NCBI GenBank assembly: GCA_016792625.1
Contig: JAEUKK010000026.1
Location: 1 to 40,513, forward strand
Direction of reading: 5' to 3'
From: Deltaproteobacteria bacterium
Lineage (GTDB): Bacteria > Myxococcota_A > UBA796 > UBA2385
DNA: 40,513 bases
A program made the translations under genes and the position numbers. Every line of letters begins with the position of its first letter. Within the stretch, counting starts at the first letter, position 1. This document shows, piece after piece, positions 1-7,332 of the stretch. The notes under the pieces were generated by a model that saw nothing but the letters and a program-made list of their open reading frames with translations, was not told where the DNA came from and ran no database searches.

Positions 1-77
1 ACGGCGTGCACGACGTGGTGGTGGGCGACTACAGCAACGACTTCTGGCTCTTCGCCGTGCCCGCCCCCGCCCGCTGA
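1..77 (+). CDS. C-terminal end of an unidentified protein (partial)
   Basis: An open frame enters the window and ends at TGA 75-77, giving about 24 residues that finish ...VVVGDYSNDFWLFAVPAPAR. The run DVVVGDYSND resembles the short Asp/Gly loops of FG-GAP or other beta-propeller surface proteins, but the fragment is too short to assign. It lies on the same strand as the RTX-like gene downstream and in the same reading frame, so a once longer continuous frame cannot be excluded. Third positions are nearly all G or C, as in real genes here. Confidence 0.5.
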   Translation, partial: GVHDVVVGDYSNDFWLFAVPAPAR

Positions 78-105
78 CCGCCACGAATCCCGCCAGCACC
101 CGCCT

Positions 106-240
106 CGCGCGCGCCAGCCCGGCCGCAGGGCCGACCGCAGGTCGGGCCGCGCGCGCGCGGCCGAGGCCGACCGGCCGAGCCCGCAGGACGGGCGCCGACG
201 GCCGCAGGCCGGCGGGGCGCCCGAGGTCTCGACGGCCTGC
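106..240. repeat. GC-rich palindromic intergenic repeat, left of RTX locus
   Basis: This low-complexity stretch is built from short G/C palindromes such as gccgcaggccggcgg. Bases 190-222 are the exact reverse complement of 3133-3165, on the other side of the RTX-like gene (33 of 33 bases). Similar blocks occur at 3131-3245 and 40100-40180. The sequence is open in the frame of the next gene but has a different composition, so I treat it as a repeat rather than coding. Confidence 0.6.
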
Positions 241-290
241 CCGCCCAGCTCGAGCCCGAGACGAAGGCCGGCCGGGTCGTCGCCGACGCC

Positions 291-671
291 ATGCGCGACG
301 AGAGCTGGACCGACGACGGCCGCCGCGGCGACAGCGGCCAAGTGGACGACAAGGACTGGATGGCCCGCGACGAGCGCTTCGACGCCTCGGTCGATGAGCT
401 GGAGAAGCGGGGCCTGGCCATCGAGGCCTGCGTCGAGGCCGCAGCGGGGGAGGAGCCCGAGGTGCTGTGGGACGACATTAGCCCTGACCCCTACGAGGCC
501 ATCGGCGCCGAGGCCGAGGCCATGGCCGCCCTGCGCGAGCTTGAGGCCGCCGACTGCGAGGCGCTCATGCAGACCAGCTTCGGCGCCTACATCGACGCCG
601 ACGTGATCGGCGGCGAGCTGAACCCGGCGGTCTGGGCGGCGGCCGAGGCCCACGCCCTGCCCACCCTCTAG
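291..671 (+). CDS. N-terminal segment of RTX-like protein, ends at in-frame TAG
   Basis: This is an acidic 126-residue frame (MRDESWTDDGRRGDSG...) with coding-type third positions. It ends at TAG 669-671. The next gene begins in the same frame 36 bases later, and coding-type codons (AIGGEELLSDAN) run straight through the gap, so both pieces probably come from one gene of about 900 codons. No signal peptide, known domain or clear ribosome-binding site is visible. The frame is open upstream of the ATG back into the repeat block at 106-240, so the true N-terminus is unknown. It could instead be a separate small acidic protein. Confidence 0.5.
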   Translation: MRDESWTDDGRRGDSGQVDDKDWMARDERFDASVDELEKRGLAIEACVEAAAGEEPEVLWDDISPDPYEAIGAEAEAMAALRELEAADCEALMQTSFGAYIDADVIGGELNPAVWAAAEAHALPTL

Positions 672-707
672 GCCATCGGCGGCGAAGAGCTGCTCAGCGA
701 CGCCAAT

Positions 708-3026
708 GTGGTGACGCCCGCCCCGAGCCCGGCCGACGCGGCGACGGCCCGCCAGCCCATCGAGGACAGCAGCGCCGACGCCTGTGAAGACACGACCTGG
801 GTCTTCCAGATCAACATCTCCGGCCTCGGCCTGGCCATCGGCACGCCCTTTGATGACGTGATCCGCGGCAATGACGACGAGAGCGGCTTCGAAGTGCTGG
901 TCGGCGCCCGCGGCGATGACTGCATCAACGGCCGCAAGGGCCACGAGCTGATCTTGGGCGGGCGCGACAACGACGAGCTGCACGGCGGAGACCAGCACGA
1001 GCTCATCTTCGGCGGGCCCGGCGACGACGAGCTCTACCTCGGCGAGGGCGCCGACTACGACATCACCTTGCCCACCACCCCGCCCATGGTGCTCAACATT
1101 CACATCGGCAGCGTGGCGTTCGGCGGCAAGGGCGCCGACTTCATCTCGGGCGGCGACCCGACCTTTGACCTCACCGCTGAAGACACGCTCGGCTTCACCG
1201 ACATCATCTTCGGGGATGGGGTCAGCGCGGGCGGCGCAGGCCCCGACGTCATCGAGGGGGCAGGTGGCGTCGACCTGCTCTTCGGCCAGTGGGGCGACGA
1301 CGAGGTGGCCAACCACCGCGCCGGCCTGCTCGAGCTGCACATCCCGGCCACCGGCGAGATTGAGGCCACGGACATCGATCTCGAGTTCGGCAGCCTGCTG
1401 TTCGGCGGCAAGGGCAACGACCAGCTCGGCGGCAGCCCGAGCTTCGACCTGCTCTTTGGTAACACGGGCAACGACGTTGGCTTGGCCGGCGCGGGCCTCG
1501 ACTTGGTCTTTGGCGGCAAAGACAACGACACGATGGACGGTGAGGACGGCCTCGACCTGGTCTTTGGCAGCAAAGGTGACGACACGCTCAGCGGCGGTGA
1601 GGGCCTCGACCCCGTCTTTGGCGGCCTGGGCGACGACATCATCGCCGGCGGCGCGGGGGCGATCGACCTGCTCTTTGGCGGCAGCGGCAGCGACGAGCTC
1701 AGCGGCGAGGACGGCGTTGACCTCGCGTTTGGCGGCCTCGGCTCGGACTTGGTGGACGGCGGGGCCGGCCTCATCGACCTGCTCTTCGGCGGGGCCGAGA
1801 ACGACACCATCGAGGGCGGCGACGGCGTGGACCTCGGCTTTGGCGGCGCGGGCCGCGACGAGGTCAACGGCGGGGCCGGCTTGGACCTGCTGTTCGGCGG
1901 CGACGAGACCGACATCGTGCAGGGCCAAGACGGCGTGGACGTGCTCTTCTCGAACGCCGACGCCGACTGGGTGAGCGGCGGCGCGGGCTTCGACCTGGCC
2001 TGGAGCGGCGCGGGCCCCGACGCCATGTACGGGGGTGACGACATCGACGTGCTGTTCACGGGGGAGGACAATGACTGCCTGTGGGGTGAGGGCGGCACCG
2101 ACCTCGCCTTCCTCGGCGAGGGCGACGACTGGGGCAGCGGCGGCGACGCGCTCGACCTGCTCGCGGGCGGCGCGGGGAACGACCAGCTCCAGGGTGATGG
2201 GGGCACCGATCTGGTGCTCGGCGGCGACGACGACGACGCGCTGAACGGCGGGATCGGCGTCGACCTGCTCTTTGGGTCCAAGGGCAACGACAGCCTGTGG
2301 GGCGGCGACGCGCTCGACCTGCTGTTCAGCGGGGTCGGCGACGACTGCGCCGACGGCGGCGCGGGCTTCGACATCGCGCTGCTCGGCGACGGCGCCGACG
2401 CGGGCCGCGAGGTCTCGGTCGGCTTCGGGTCGGACGGCGACGACACCCTGCAGGTCGACCGCTTCGGCGCGGGCGGCAAGGGCGACGACGTGGCGGTCAC
2501 CAGCGCGAGCATGGGCGCGGCCCTGTTCGGCGGCGAGGGCGGCGACCACCTCGTGCTGCGCTACGGCCTCGCCAGCTCGCTGGCCTACGCGGGCGCTGGC
2601 GACGACACCTTGACCACGCCGGGTGGCACTCCGGTCAGCGACAGCTACAGCACGCTCATCTTGCTCGGCGGCGAGGGCAACGACTGGCTGCAGGGCGCGC
2701 TGGCCCGCACCATCGCCGCCGGCGGCAAAGACAACGACACGCTGTCGGCCGACCTCGACGGTGGCAGCAGCAACGATGAACGCCGCGACCTCCACTTCGG
2801 GAACAAAGGCGACGACAGCATGTTCGGCGACAGCGACGACCAACGTGACCTGCTGATCCGCGGCGGGGGCAACGACCCGGCCAAGGAGTGGGACCTCTGG
2901 CCCGCGACCTCGCCCGCCTGGGGCCCCGCGCACGCCGTGCCCACGGTCAGCGCCTGCGCCACGCCCGCCGCCCTGGCCTGCGACGCGGCCAAAGAGCCGC
3001 CGGCCGACGTCGGCTACGCGGGCTGA
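708..3026 (+). CDS. RTX-like calcium-binding Gly/Asp repeat protein
   Basis: Residues about 50-110 and 231-565 are dense hemolysin-type repeats of the form GGxGNDxL and GxDLLFG. Paired nonapeptides give an 18-residue (54-bp) period, for example GGKGNDQL, GSKGDDTLSGGE and FGGSGSDELSGEDGVDL. Such repeats are known to fold as calcium-loaded parallel beta-rolls on secreted or surface proteins. Residues 580-725 carry looser repeats, and the tail has two cysteines and no evident type I secretion signal. The GTG at 708 is the first possible start after TAG 669-671. It has no convincing Shine-Dalgarno and no signal peptide follows, which suggests this is the body of a longer gene starting at or before 291. 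No enzymatic domain is recognised, so adhesin or S-layer-like roles are only possibilities. A hairpin at 3059-3088 follows. Confidence 0.8.
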   Translation: MVTPAPSPADAATARQPIEDSSADACEDTTWVFQINISGLGLAIGTPFDDVIRGNDDESGFEVLVGARGDDCINGRKGHELILGGRDNDELHGGDQHELIFGGPGDDELYLGEGADYDITLPTTPPMVLNIHIGSVAFGGKGADFISGGDPTFDLTAEDTLGFTDIIFGDGVSAGGAGPDVIEGAGGVDLLFGQWGDDEVANHRAGLLELHIPATGEIEATDIDLEFGSLLFGGKGNDQLGGSPSFDLLFGNTGNDVGLAGAGLDLVFGGKDNDTMDGEDGLDLVFGSKGDDTLSGGEGLDPVFGGLGDDIIAGGAGAIDLLFGGSGSDELSGEDGVDLAFGGLGSDLVDGGAGLIDLLFGGAENDTIEGGDGVDLGFGGAGRDEVNGGAGLDLLFGGDETDIVQGQDGVDVLFSNADADWVSGGAGFDLAWSGAGPDAMYGGDDIDVLFTGEDNDCLWGEGGTDLAFLGEGDDWGSGGDALDLLAGGAGNDQLQGDGGTDLVLGGDDDDALNGGIGVDLLFGSKGNDSLWGGDALDLLFSGVGDDCADGGAGFDIALLGDGADAGREVSVGFGSDGDDTLQVDRFGAGGKGDDVAVTSASMGAALFGGEGGDHLVLRYGLASSLAYAGAGDDTLTTPGGTPVSDSYSTLILLGGEGNDWLQGALARTIAAGGKDNDTLSADLDGGSSNDERRDLHFGNKGDDSMFGDSDDQRDLLIRGGGNDPAKEWDLWPATSPAWGPAHAVPTVSACATPAALACDAAKEPPADVGYAG
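1398..2402 (+). repeat. 54-bp period coding repeats in RTX-like gene
   Basis: About eighteen degenerate 54-bp units encode alternating GGxGNDxLx and GxDGxDLLF nonapeptides. In most units the second nonapeptide ends in the hydrophobic set DLLF, DLVF or DLAF. Spacing is nearly constant, with one-residue insertions in GAGAIDLLF and GAGLIDLLF. Codon choices differ between units, so the array is old rather than freshly amplified. Confidence 0.8.
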
Positions 3027-3058
3027 TCGCGGGGGTCAATGACCCGACCACGGCCCTG

Positions 3059-3088
3059 CGCCCCCACCGTCAAGAGGCGGCGGGGGCG
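3059..3088 (+). terminator. Hairpin after RTX-like gene
   Basis: cgccccc and gggggcg pair around an inner ccg/cgg pairing, 33 bases after the stop codon. There is no T-tract, so a terminator role is uncertain. Confidence 0.35.
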
Positions 3089-3132
3089 CCTTCGCGTGGG
3101 GCAGACCCGCCCCGGGCCGATCGAGGGACCTT

Positions 3133-3165
3133 GGGCGCCCCGCCGGCCTGCGGCCGTCGGCGCCC
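3133..3165. repeat. 33-bp inverted repeat, right copy
   Basis: This is the exact reverse complement of 190-222. The flanks remain similar: ccgatcgagggacctt precedes this copy, against ccgtcgagacctc at the matching side of the left copy. Together the copies bracket the RTX-like locus at a distance of about 2.9 kb. Confidence 0.75.
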
Positions 3166-3514
3166 CTCCTCCGGGCGCGGCGCTTCGCGCCTTGGCCGCT
3201 GCGCGGCCCGGCCTGCGGCCGGCCCTCCGGCCGGGCTGGCGCGGTCCCCCCCCTGACGAAGGCCTGACGGATCCGTCACCCCTTCGGCCGTTTTCCGTCA
3301 CCCCCCCGGCCTGAGGCCTCGTCGAAGATGACCTGCTCCACGCCATCTCTGAAACGGCTCTGAGGCCCCGCGCCGTGGCACGGCCCTTGCTCAGGCCCCG
3401 CGCGGAGGCCCCGATGCCCAGCCAGCTCTCGGTTTTCTTTTCGCGCCTGCGAGGCTGGGCCTCGATGGGCTGACGACCTTGACTGCGCCGTCCAAGACTG
3501 TGTCGTTGACTTGC

Positions 3515-3650
3515 GCCGGGGGCCTCGGCCCCCCAGACCCCGGGGCAGGGGGCCTGCGCGGCCCCTTGCATCCCCCGCCAATGTGGGGCCTGGGGGCTGG
3601 TTTCGGGCGGCGCTTGGCTGCGCCGCGCGCCAGCCCGCAAAGGCCCCCCT
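3515..3650. repeat. 136-bp dispersed repeat, copy A
   Basis: It aligns end to end with 40379-40513. The last 29 bases are identical, ending ccagcccgcaaaggccccc then t, and most of the rest matches, including cccttg/cccttgg followed by atcccccgccaa. It is rich in G and C runs with internal complementarity. It lies just upstream of the Rpn-like remnant. Similarity may continue leftwards to about 3420. I see no open frame worth naming in it. Confidence 0.7.
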
Positions 3651-3728
3651 TTGGAAACCCCCCGAAGGCGGCGCGACCCGCTGCTATGGTGGGCGATGAA
3701 GGGGAGCGCCGCGAAGGCCTGGGCTTAG

Positions 3729-4355
3729 GTGGGCGCAAGCCCCGCTCCGCTTCGACAGGCTCGCGCCCCGCTGAGCTTCGACGGGCACGAGCTGACGCTG
3801 CAGCCGGTGGTCATCGGCCCCGACGAGCTACCCGTGCTGACCCGCCCCGAAGACGCAGCGAAGGACCTGGACCTCGCGGCGCTCAGCGCGCTCGCGCACA
3901 TGAACCACCCGGAGGGGCCAAAGATCGCCGCGGCGGTGCTGCAGGCGATCCGCGACCTTCCGGCGGGGACCAGGGTCAGCTACGATCAGCTCATGCGGGC
4001 CGTCTTGGGCCCAATCGAAGAGGGAGAGACGATGCTCAAGCCGTACCGACTCTATGTCCCCGAGACCATCGCGCTGGTCGCTGAAGCAGAGCAGCGTGGC
4101 GAGGCGCGCGGTGAGGCGCGCGGTGAGGCGCGCGGCGTGGCCCTCGGCCAGCTCGAAGGCCACCGCGCGGGCCTGCGCTTCGGCTGGGCGGCCCGCTTCG
4201 GGGCGGCGCCGATGCCTGCGGCGGTCGAAGAGGCGCTGCAGGACGCTGACCTCGAGGCGATCAGGCGCGCGGGGCCGGCGCTGCTCGGGGCGCAGGACGC
4301 TGAGGCGGCGGCCGCGGCGCTGCTGGCTGCGCTGGTGGGGCCGGCGGCGGGCTGA
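3729..4355 (+). CDS. C-terminal remnant of Rpn/PD-(D/E)XK nuclease-family protein
   Basis: The stretch LTLQPVVIGPDELPVLTRP (about residues 22-40) followed by a helical LAALSALAHM region, a QRGEARGEARGEARG spacer and an Ala-rich helical tail resembles the C-terminal half of Rpn/YadD-like recombination-promoting nuclease proteins. Those are normally about 280-300 residues with an N-terminal PD-(D/E)XK domain, which is absent here. The first possible start (GTG 3729) follows directly after TAG 3726-3728, and the first 20 residues look like translated repeat sequence. I therefore judge this to be a truncated remnant next to the dispersed repeat at 3515-3650. Family assignment is from memory of the pattern, not from a search. 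Confidence 0.55.
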   Translation: MGASPAPLRQARAPLSFDGHELTLQPVVIGPDELPVLTRPEDAAKDLDLAALSALAHMNHPEGPKIAAAVLQAIRDLPAGTRVSYDQLMRAVLGPIEEGETMLKPYRLYVPETIALVAEAEQRGEARGEARGEARGVALGQLEGHRAGLRFGWAARFGAAPMPAAVEEALQDADLEAIRRAGPALLGAQDAEAAAAALLAALVGPAAG

Positions 4356-4416
4356 GGGGCGGGCCTCGGCGCGCTTCGGCGGCCGCGCACCGCAGGCAGC
4401 GGGCGCTTCGAACCGC

Positions 4417-4445
4417 TTGTCCCCCGCGGACCCTGGGGGTATCCT
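4417..4445 (+). promoter_or_regulatory. Sigma70-like promoter for the 4515 lipoprotein gene
   Basis: TTGTCC (4417-4422), a 17-base spacer and TATCCT (4440-4445) lie about 70 bases before the start codon. This is a good match to the -35/-10 pattern for such GC-rich DNA. Confidence 0.45.
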
Positions 4446-4514
4446 CGGGACACGGGGCGCGACCCACGCCGCGGATCGCGGCCTGCGCAGACCGCTCCCC
4501 GAAGGAGGTTCGCC

Positions 4515-5300
4515 ATGACCGCCGCAACACTGTCGCGTCCGGCCCTCCTGGTCGGCGCGCGCCTTGGGCTGCTGGCCGCGCTGGCGGTCGGCTGCGGGGC
4601 GCCCGCGCCCTGCGACCGGGTCGGCGCGCCCGCTGTGCGCAGCGGCCTGCCCGCCGGCGCGCAGCCGCCTGCCTGGGCGGCGCTGCTCGACCTCGTGGCG
4701 GGTGGGCAGCCGAGCGCCGTGGCGCGCATCCGCGGGCGCTGGGCGGCGCAGCGTTTTGTGCACCACCACCGCGGCGGGTCGGCGGGCCTGGTCGACGAGC
4801 TGTGGCTGGTGAGCGACCTGCGGCTGCAGGACAGCAGCGATCCGCTGAGCGGCGCGCCGCTGCCCCGTGCCCTCGTGGTGAACGTCGAGGAGGACGGCAA
4901 AGCGGCCTCGGCGCGCCACGTCCACGCGGCGCTCCACGCGCAGCTCGCGCGACGCATGCTCCAGTGCGCGCCCTTCCCCTCTGCGCGCTGGGCGGCCACG
5001 GCGCCCGAGCCGCCTGCCTATGGCCAGGTGCCCGCGCGGCCGAAAAAGAAGCGCCGCACGTCGACCTCGCCCCTCGACGCGGCCCTCGCCCGCCGCACCG
5101 GCGTGCTGCACCCGGTCGGCCTGGCCTCACCCGAAGCCGACGTGGCCCGCTACATCTATGCGTGGCACCGCTACCCCAAGCGGCTCTCGCGCCTCGCCGC
5201 CGAGGTGCCCGCGGTGCAGGCGCGCGTCGACCTGCTGCACCACTGGTATGTCACGATGGGCGAGCAGCTGCCGATCTTGCCCGAGCCGCCGCAGCGCTGA
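4515..5300 (+). CDS. Predicted lipoprotein, function unknown
   Basis: This is a 261-residue protein. It starts at ATG 4515 after a strong Shine-Dalgarno (gaaggagg, 4501-4508). The N-terminus has a hydrophobic stretch ending LAVGC, a lipobox that predicts signal peptidase II cleavage and lipid anchoring at Cys 29 or so. The mature part has no domain I recognise. It contains a positively charged segment PKKKRRTS around residue 178 and a conserved-looking C-terminal region ARYIYAWHRYPKRLSRLA followed by LLHHWYV. It stands alone, convergent with the minus-strand envelope genes, and is probably transcribed from 4417-4445. The subcellular location is inferred; the role is unknown. Confidence 0.8.
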   Translation: MTAATLSRPALLVGARLGLLAALAVGCGAPAPCDRVGAPAVRSGLPAGAQPPAWAALLDLVAGGQPSAVARIRGRWAAQRFVHHHRGGSAGLVDELWLVSDLRLQDSSDPLSGAPLPRALVVNVEEDGKAASARHVHAALHAQLARRMLQCAPFPSARWAATAPEPPAYGQVPARPKKKRRTSTSPLDAALARRTGVLHPVGLASPEADVARYIYAWHRYPKRLSRLAAEVPAVQARVDLLHHWYVTMGEQLPILPEPPQR

Positions 5301-5365
5301 GCGGCCCGCCCTTCGCCCGGGTCGGCGCGCGCCCGTGCACGTACGGGTACCCCTCGGGGGGCGTT

Positions 5366-5385
5366 GCGGGGGGCTTGCCCCCCGC
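5366..5385. terminator. Bidirectional hairpin between convergent genes
   Basis: gcgggggg and ccccccgc form a perfect 8-bp stem with a cttg loop. It sits between the stops at 5300 (+) and 5408 (-) and may end transcription from both sides. There is no T-tract. Confidence 0.5.
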
Positions 5386-5407
5386 CCATATCCCGGTCAT
5401 CGATGGA

Positions 5408-6430
5408 TCAGCGGCTGGGCGCCGCGCCAGTCCAGGCGAGGCCCAGGCCGACCAGCGGGCCAACGCCCAGGCTGCCCTCGTCGGCCGCGCCTTTGCCGTG
5501 GCTGTGGGCGTCGTCGTGCTGCCACAGCGGCGCGCGCAGGTCGAGCTGGGCGCTGAAGTGGGGGCCCAGGGCTTGGTCGAGGGCGAGGCTGAGCTGGGCC
5601 GCGGTGCGCCCGCCGTGCGCCGCGCCTGACCAACGCTCGGGGCCCTCGCGGAGCAGCTCCAGCGCGCTCATCCCGACGGCGCCGGTCCAGAGGCGGCGGC
5701 TCGGGCCCGCGCCGAGGTTGAGCGTGAGCGGCGCGCGGAACCCCTCGCGGTTCTCGACGATCGGCGCCCGCAGGCCCGCTTGGGCCGCGCCGCCCCAGGG
5801 CTTCGGCGTCCACAGCAGGCCCGCGCCGCCGAGCAGCAGGGGGGCCCCGGCGCCGAGCTGGTTGTGCTGGTGCCATTTTCCATCGGCTGCGCGGGCAAAG
5901 GGGTCGGCCTGGGTCTCTCCGAGGGGGATGGTGAGTCCGCCGTCGACGCCGATGAGCGGGCCGGACCCTCTGTGCAGGTGCCCGACCCGCAGGCTGCCGT
6001 CGGCGAGGCCGGCCACGACCTCGTCGCGGTGGTGGATGTCGCGGTAAGGCGGGGTGTAGGGGCGCCCGTCGAGGGTGGCGTACTCGACGTCAATCACGCG
6101 CCGCTCGACCGGGAGCTGCAGCTGCAGCTGCCAGCCGCCGCCGAGCCCCACTGCGCCGCCGAGCTGGGCCCGCCACTGGCGCGTGTCGAGCGCGTGGGTG
6201 TGCGGCGGCAGGTCTGCCGTCGCGCAGAGGATGGGGTCGACGTCGGGGCAGCGGGCCTCGTGGCCCGCGTCGAAGTGGACGCTGTTGAGCCCCGCCTCGA
6301 CGCGGAGCTGGCCCCGCGCGAGCGCGGGCTGGGAGCGGGCGCCTCCGACCTGGAGGTTGGGGTTCCCTCAGCCGGGTCAGGCGAAGGCGTCGCGCACCAA
6401 GATCAGGGCGAGCAGCAGCCAGGGGCTCAT
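5408..6430 (-). pseudogene. Outer-membrane-like protein with two in-frame TGA codons after the signal peptide
   Basis: The ATG at 6430 overlaps the stop of the upstream thioredoxin-like gene (ATGA). It opens a perfect signal peptide, MSPWLLLALILVRDAFA, which is followed at once by TGA, two codons, and a second TGA (6377-6379 and 6368-6370). In the same frame the sequence then continues open to 5408 with about 317 coding-type codons: GNPNLQVGGARSQPALARG..., Gly-rich alternating beta-strand-like stretches such as LQLQLPVERRV and SAQLDLRAPLW, and a His-rich patch HDDAHSHG. No usable start lies between the stops and a GTG at 6151. It looks like a transparent outer-membrane beta-barrel or exported protein whose start is broken, or a recoded or misread junction. 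Confidence 0.6.
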
Positions 6431-7122
6431 GGCGCCAGCCCCTTGTCGGCCGCGGCCAAGGCCAGGGCGGGGTCTTCACCCGCGTAGAGGAGGCGCCCCT
6501 TGACGCTGTAGACGAAGATCCAGGGGACACCGGGCGCGTCGCTGAGGTGCCGCCGCGCCGCGGGCGCCCTGAAGCCCACCACCGCGTCGGGGCCGGGCAG
6601 CGAGACCGCCCGCACCGCCACGTGGGGCCGCTGGCGCGCGCCCGCGCTGAGCGCCGCCGCCACGCCGTAGCAGGGCGCACACCAGGGCGCGCCGAACTCG
6701 AGGATGGTGACCTTGCCGGCCACCAGCACGTCTTTGACCGCAAAAGCCTGGTCGGCGGGCAGGGCAGCGAAGTCGAAGCCGCTCGCGCCCTCCCACGGGT
6801 GGCGGGGGCCCCGCGGGCCGCAGGCCTCGGCGGGCGCGTGCCGCTGCAGCGCCATTCCGACGCTGTCGAGGGCCTTTTGGATCGCGGGCAGCGCGGCCTC
6901 GGCGGGGCCCCGCAAGCTCAGGCAGAGCGCGCCCTCGGCCGGCTCGGCGTCAGCGGCGGCCACCTCGGGCAGGGCCCGCAGCGCCTCGGCCGCCTTGGCC
7001 GCGCAGCAGTCGTCGAGCCCCGCCGGATAGACGCGCAGCGCGCTGTTCTCGGCGGCGCGCGCCGGGGCGGCGGCGAGCAGGGCGGCGGCGAGCAGGGCGG
7101 TGGAGGGCAGGGCAGAGGGCAT
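6427..7122 (-). CDS. Exported thioredoxin-fold protein with HMA-like N-terminal domain
   Basis: This is a 231-residue protein with a signal peptide (residues 1-23, ending ARA). Residues about 28-95 resemble a heavy-metal-associated ferredoxin-like fold with a vicinal Cys pair (GLDDCCAAK). Residues about 125-230 are a thioredoxin fold with the active site WCAPC (147-151) and a cis-proline at GVPWIF (about 200). Such proteins act as periplasmic disulfide or metal-handling reductants, and the substrate here is unknown. The start ATG at 7122 has gaggggc upstream. The stop overlaps the start of the next gene by ATGA, so the outer-membrane-like protein is translationally coupled and may be its client. 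The CC rather than CxxC metal site is unusual. Confidence 0.8.
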   Translation of the reverse strand: MPSALPSTALLAAALLAAAPARAAENSALRVYPAGLDDCCAAKAAEALRALPEVAAADAEPAEGALCLSLRGPAEAALPAIQKALDSVGMALQRHAPAEACGPRGPRHPWEGASGFDFAALPADQAFAVKDVLVAGKVTILEFGAPWCAPCYGVAAALSAGARQRPHVAVRAVSLPGPDAVVGFRAPAARRHLSDAPGVPWIFVYSVKGRLLYAGEDPALALAAADKGLAP

Positions 7123-7197
7123 GCCCCTCGCTAACCCGCCATGGCGCGGAGGAGGGCCTGCAGCGGCCCCGCGTCGCTGTGGCGGAGCCCCCCGGGG

Positions 7198-7242
7198 AGA
7201 TCACTTCAAGCGCGCGCGGCGAAAGGCGCTGCAAGGTGATCT
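7198..7242. promoter_or_regulatory. Long imperfect hairpin in divergent intergenic region
   Basis: agatcac (7198-7204) pairs perfectly with gtgatct (7236-7242), and the next bases (aagcgc/gcgctg) extend the stem. It lies between divergent genes starting at 7122 (-) and 7333 (+), so it could be an operator or a leader structure. Confidence 0.3.
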
Positions 7243-7332
7243 GTCGCCTCGGCCGAGAATGGGGCGCCCCCGGCCGCCGTGCAGGCGGCGCGCAGCCCGC
7301 GCCGACGCTGACACAGACCCCTCGGAGCTCCC

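Larger units (their letters stand above)
3027..3728. other. 702-bp gene-poor interval with palindromes and repeats
   Basis: I see no convincing gene here. Contents in order are: a hairpin at 3059-3088; the inverted partner (3133-3165) of the 190-222 repeat within a GC-rich palindromic block to about 3245; a perfect 14-bp palindrome tgacggatccgtca at 3265-3278; a less GC-rich stretch at 3420-3510 that looks related to 40230-40370; and the 136-bp dispersed repeat at 3515-3650. Open frames on both strands here encode only low-complexity Arg/Pro/Ala sequence. Confidence 0.6.

Noticed and set aside
1398..2402. CRISPR-like array
   Set aside because: The regular 54-bp period is coding repeat sequence that is degenerate at DNA level with no unique spacers.
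6360..6430. TGA read as selenocysteine
   Set aside because: Two TGAs sit two codons apart at a signal-peptide junction, with no SECIS-like hairpin that I can see and no redox context for them.
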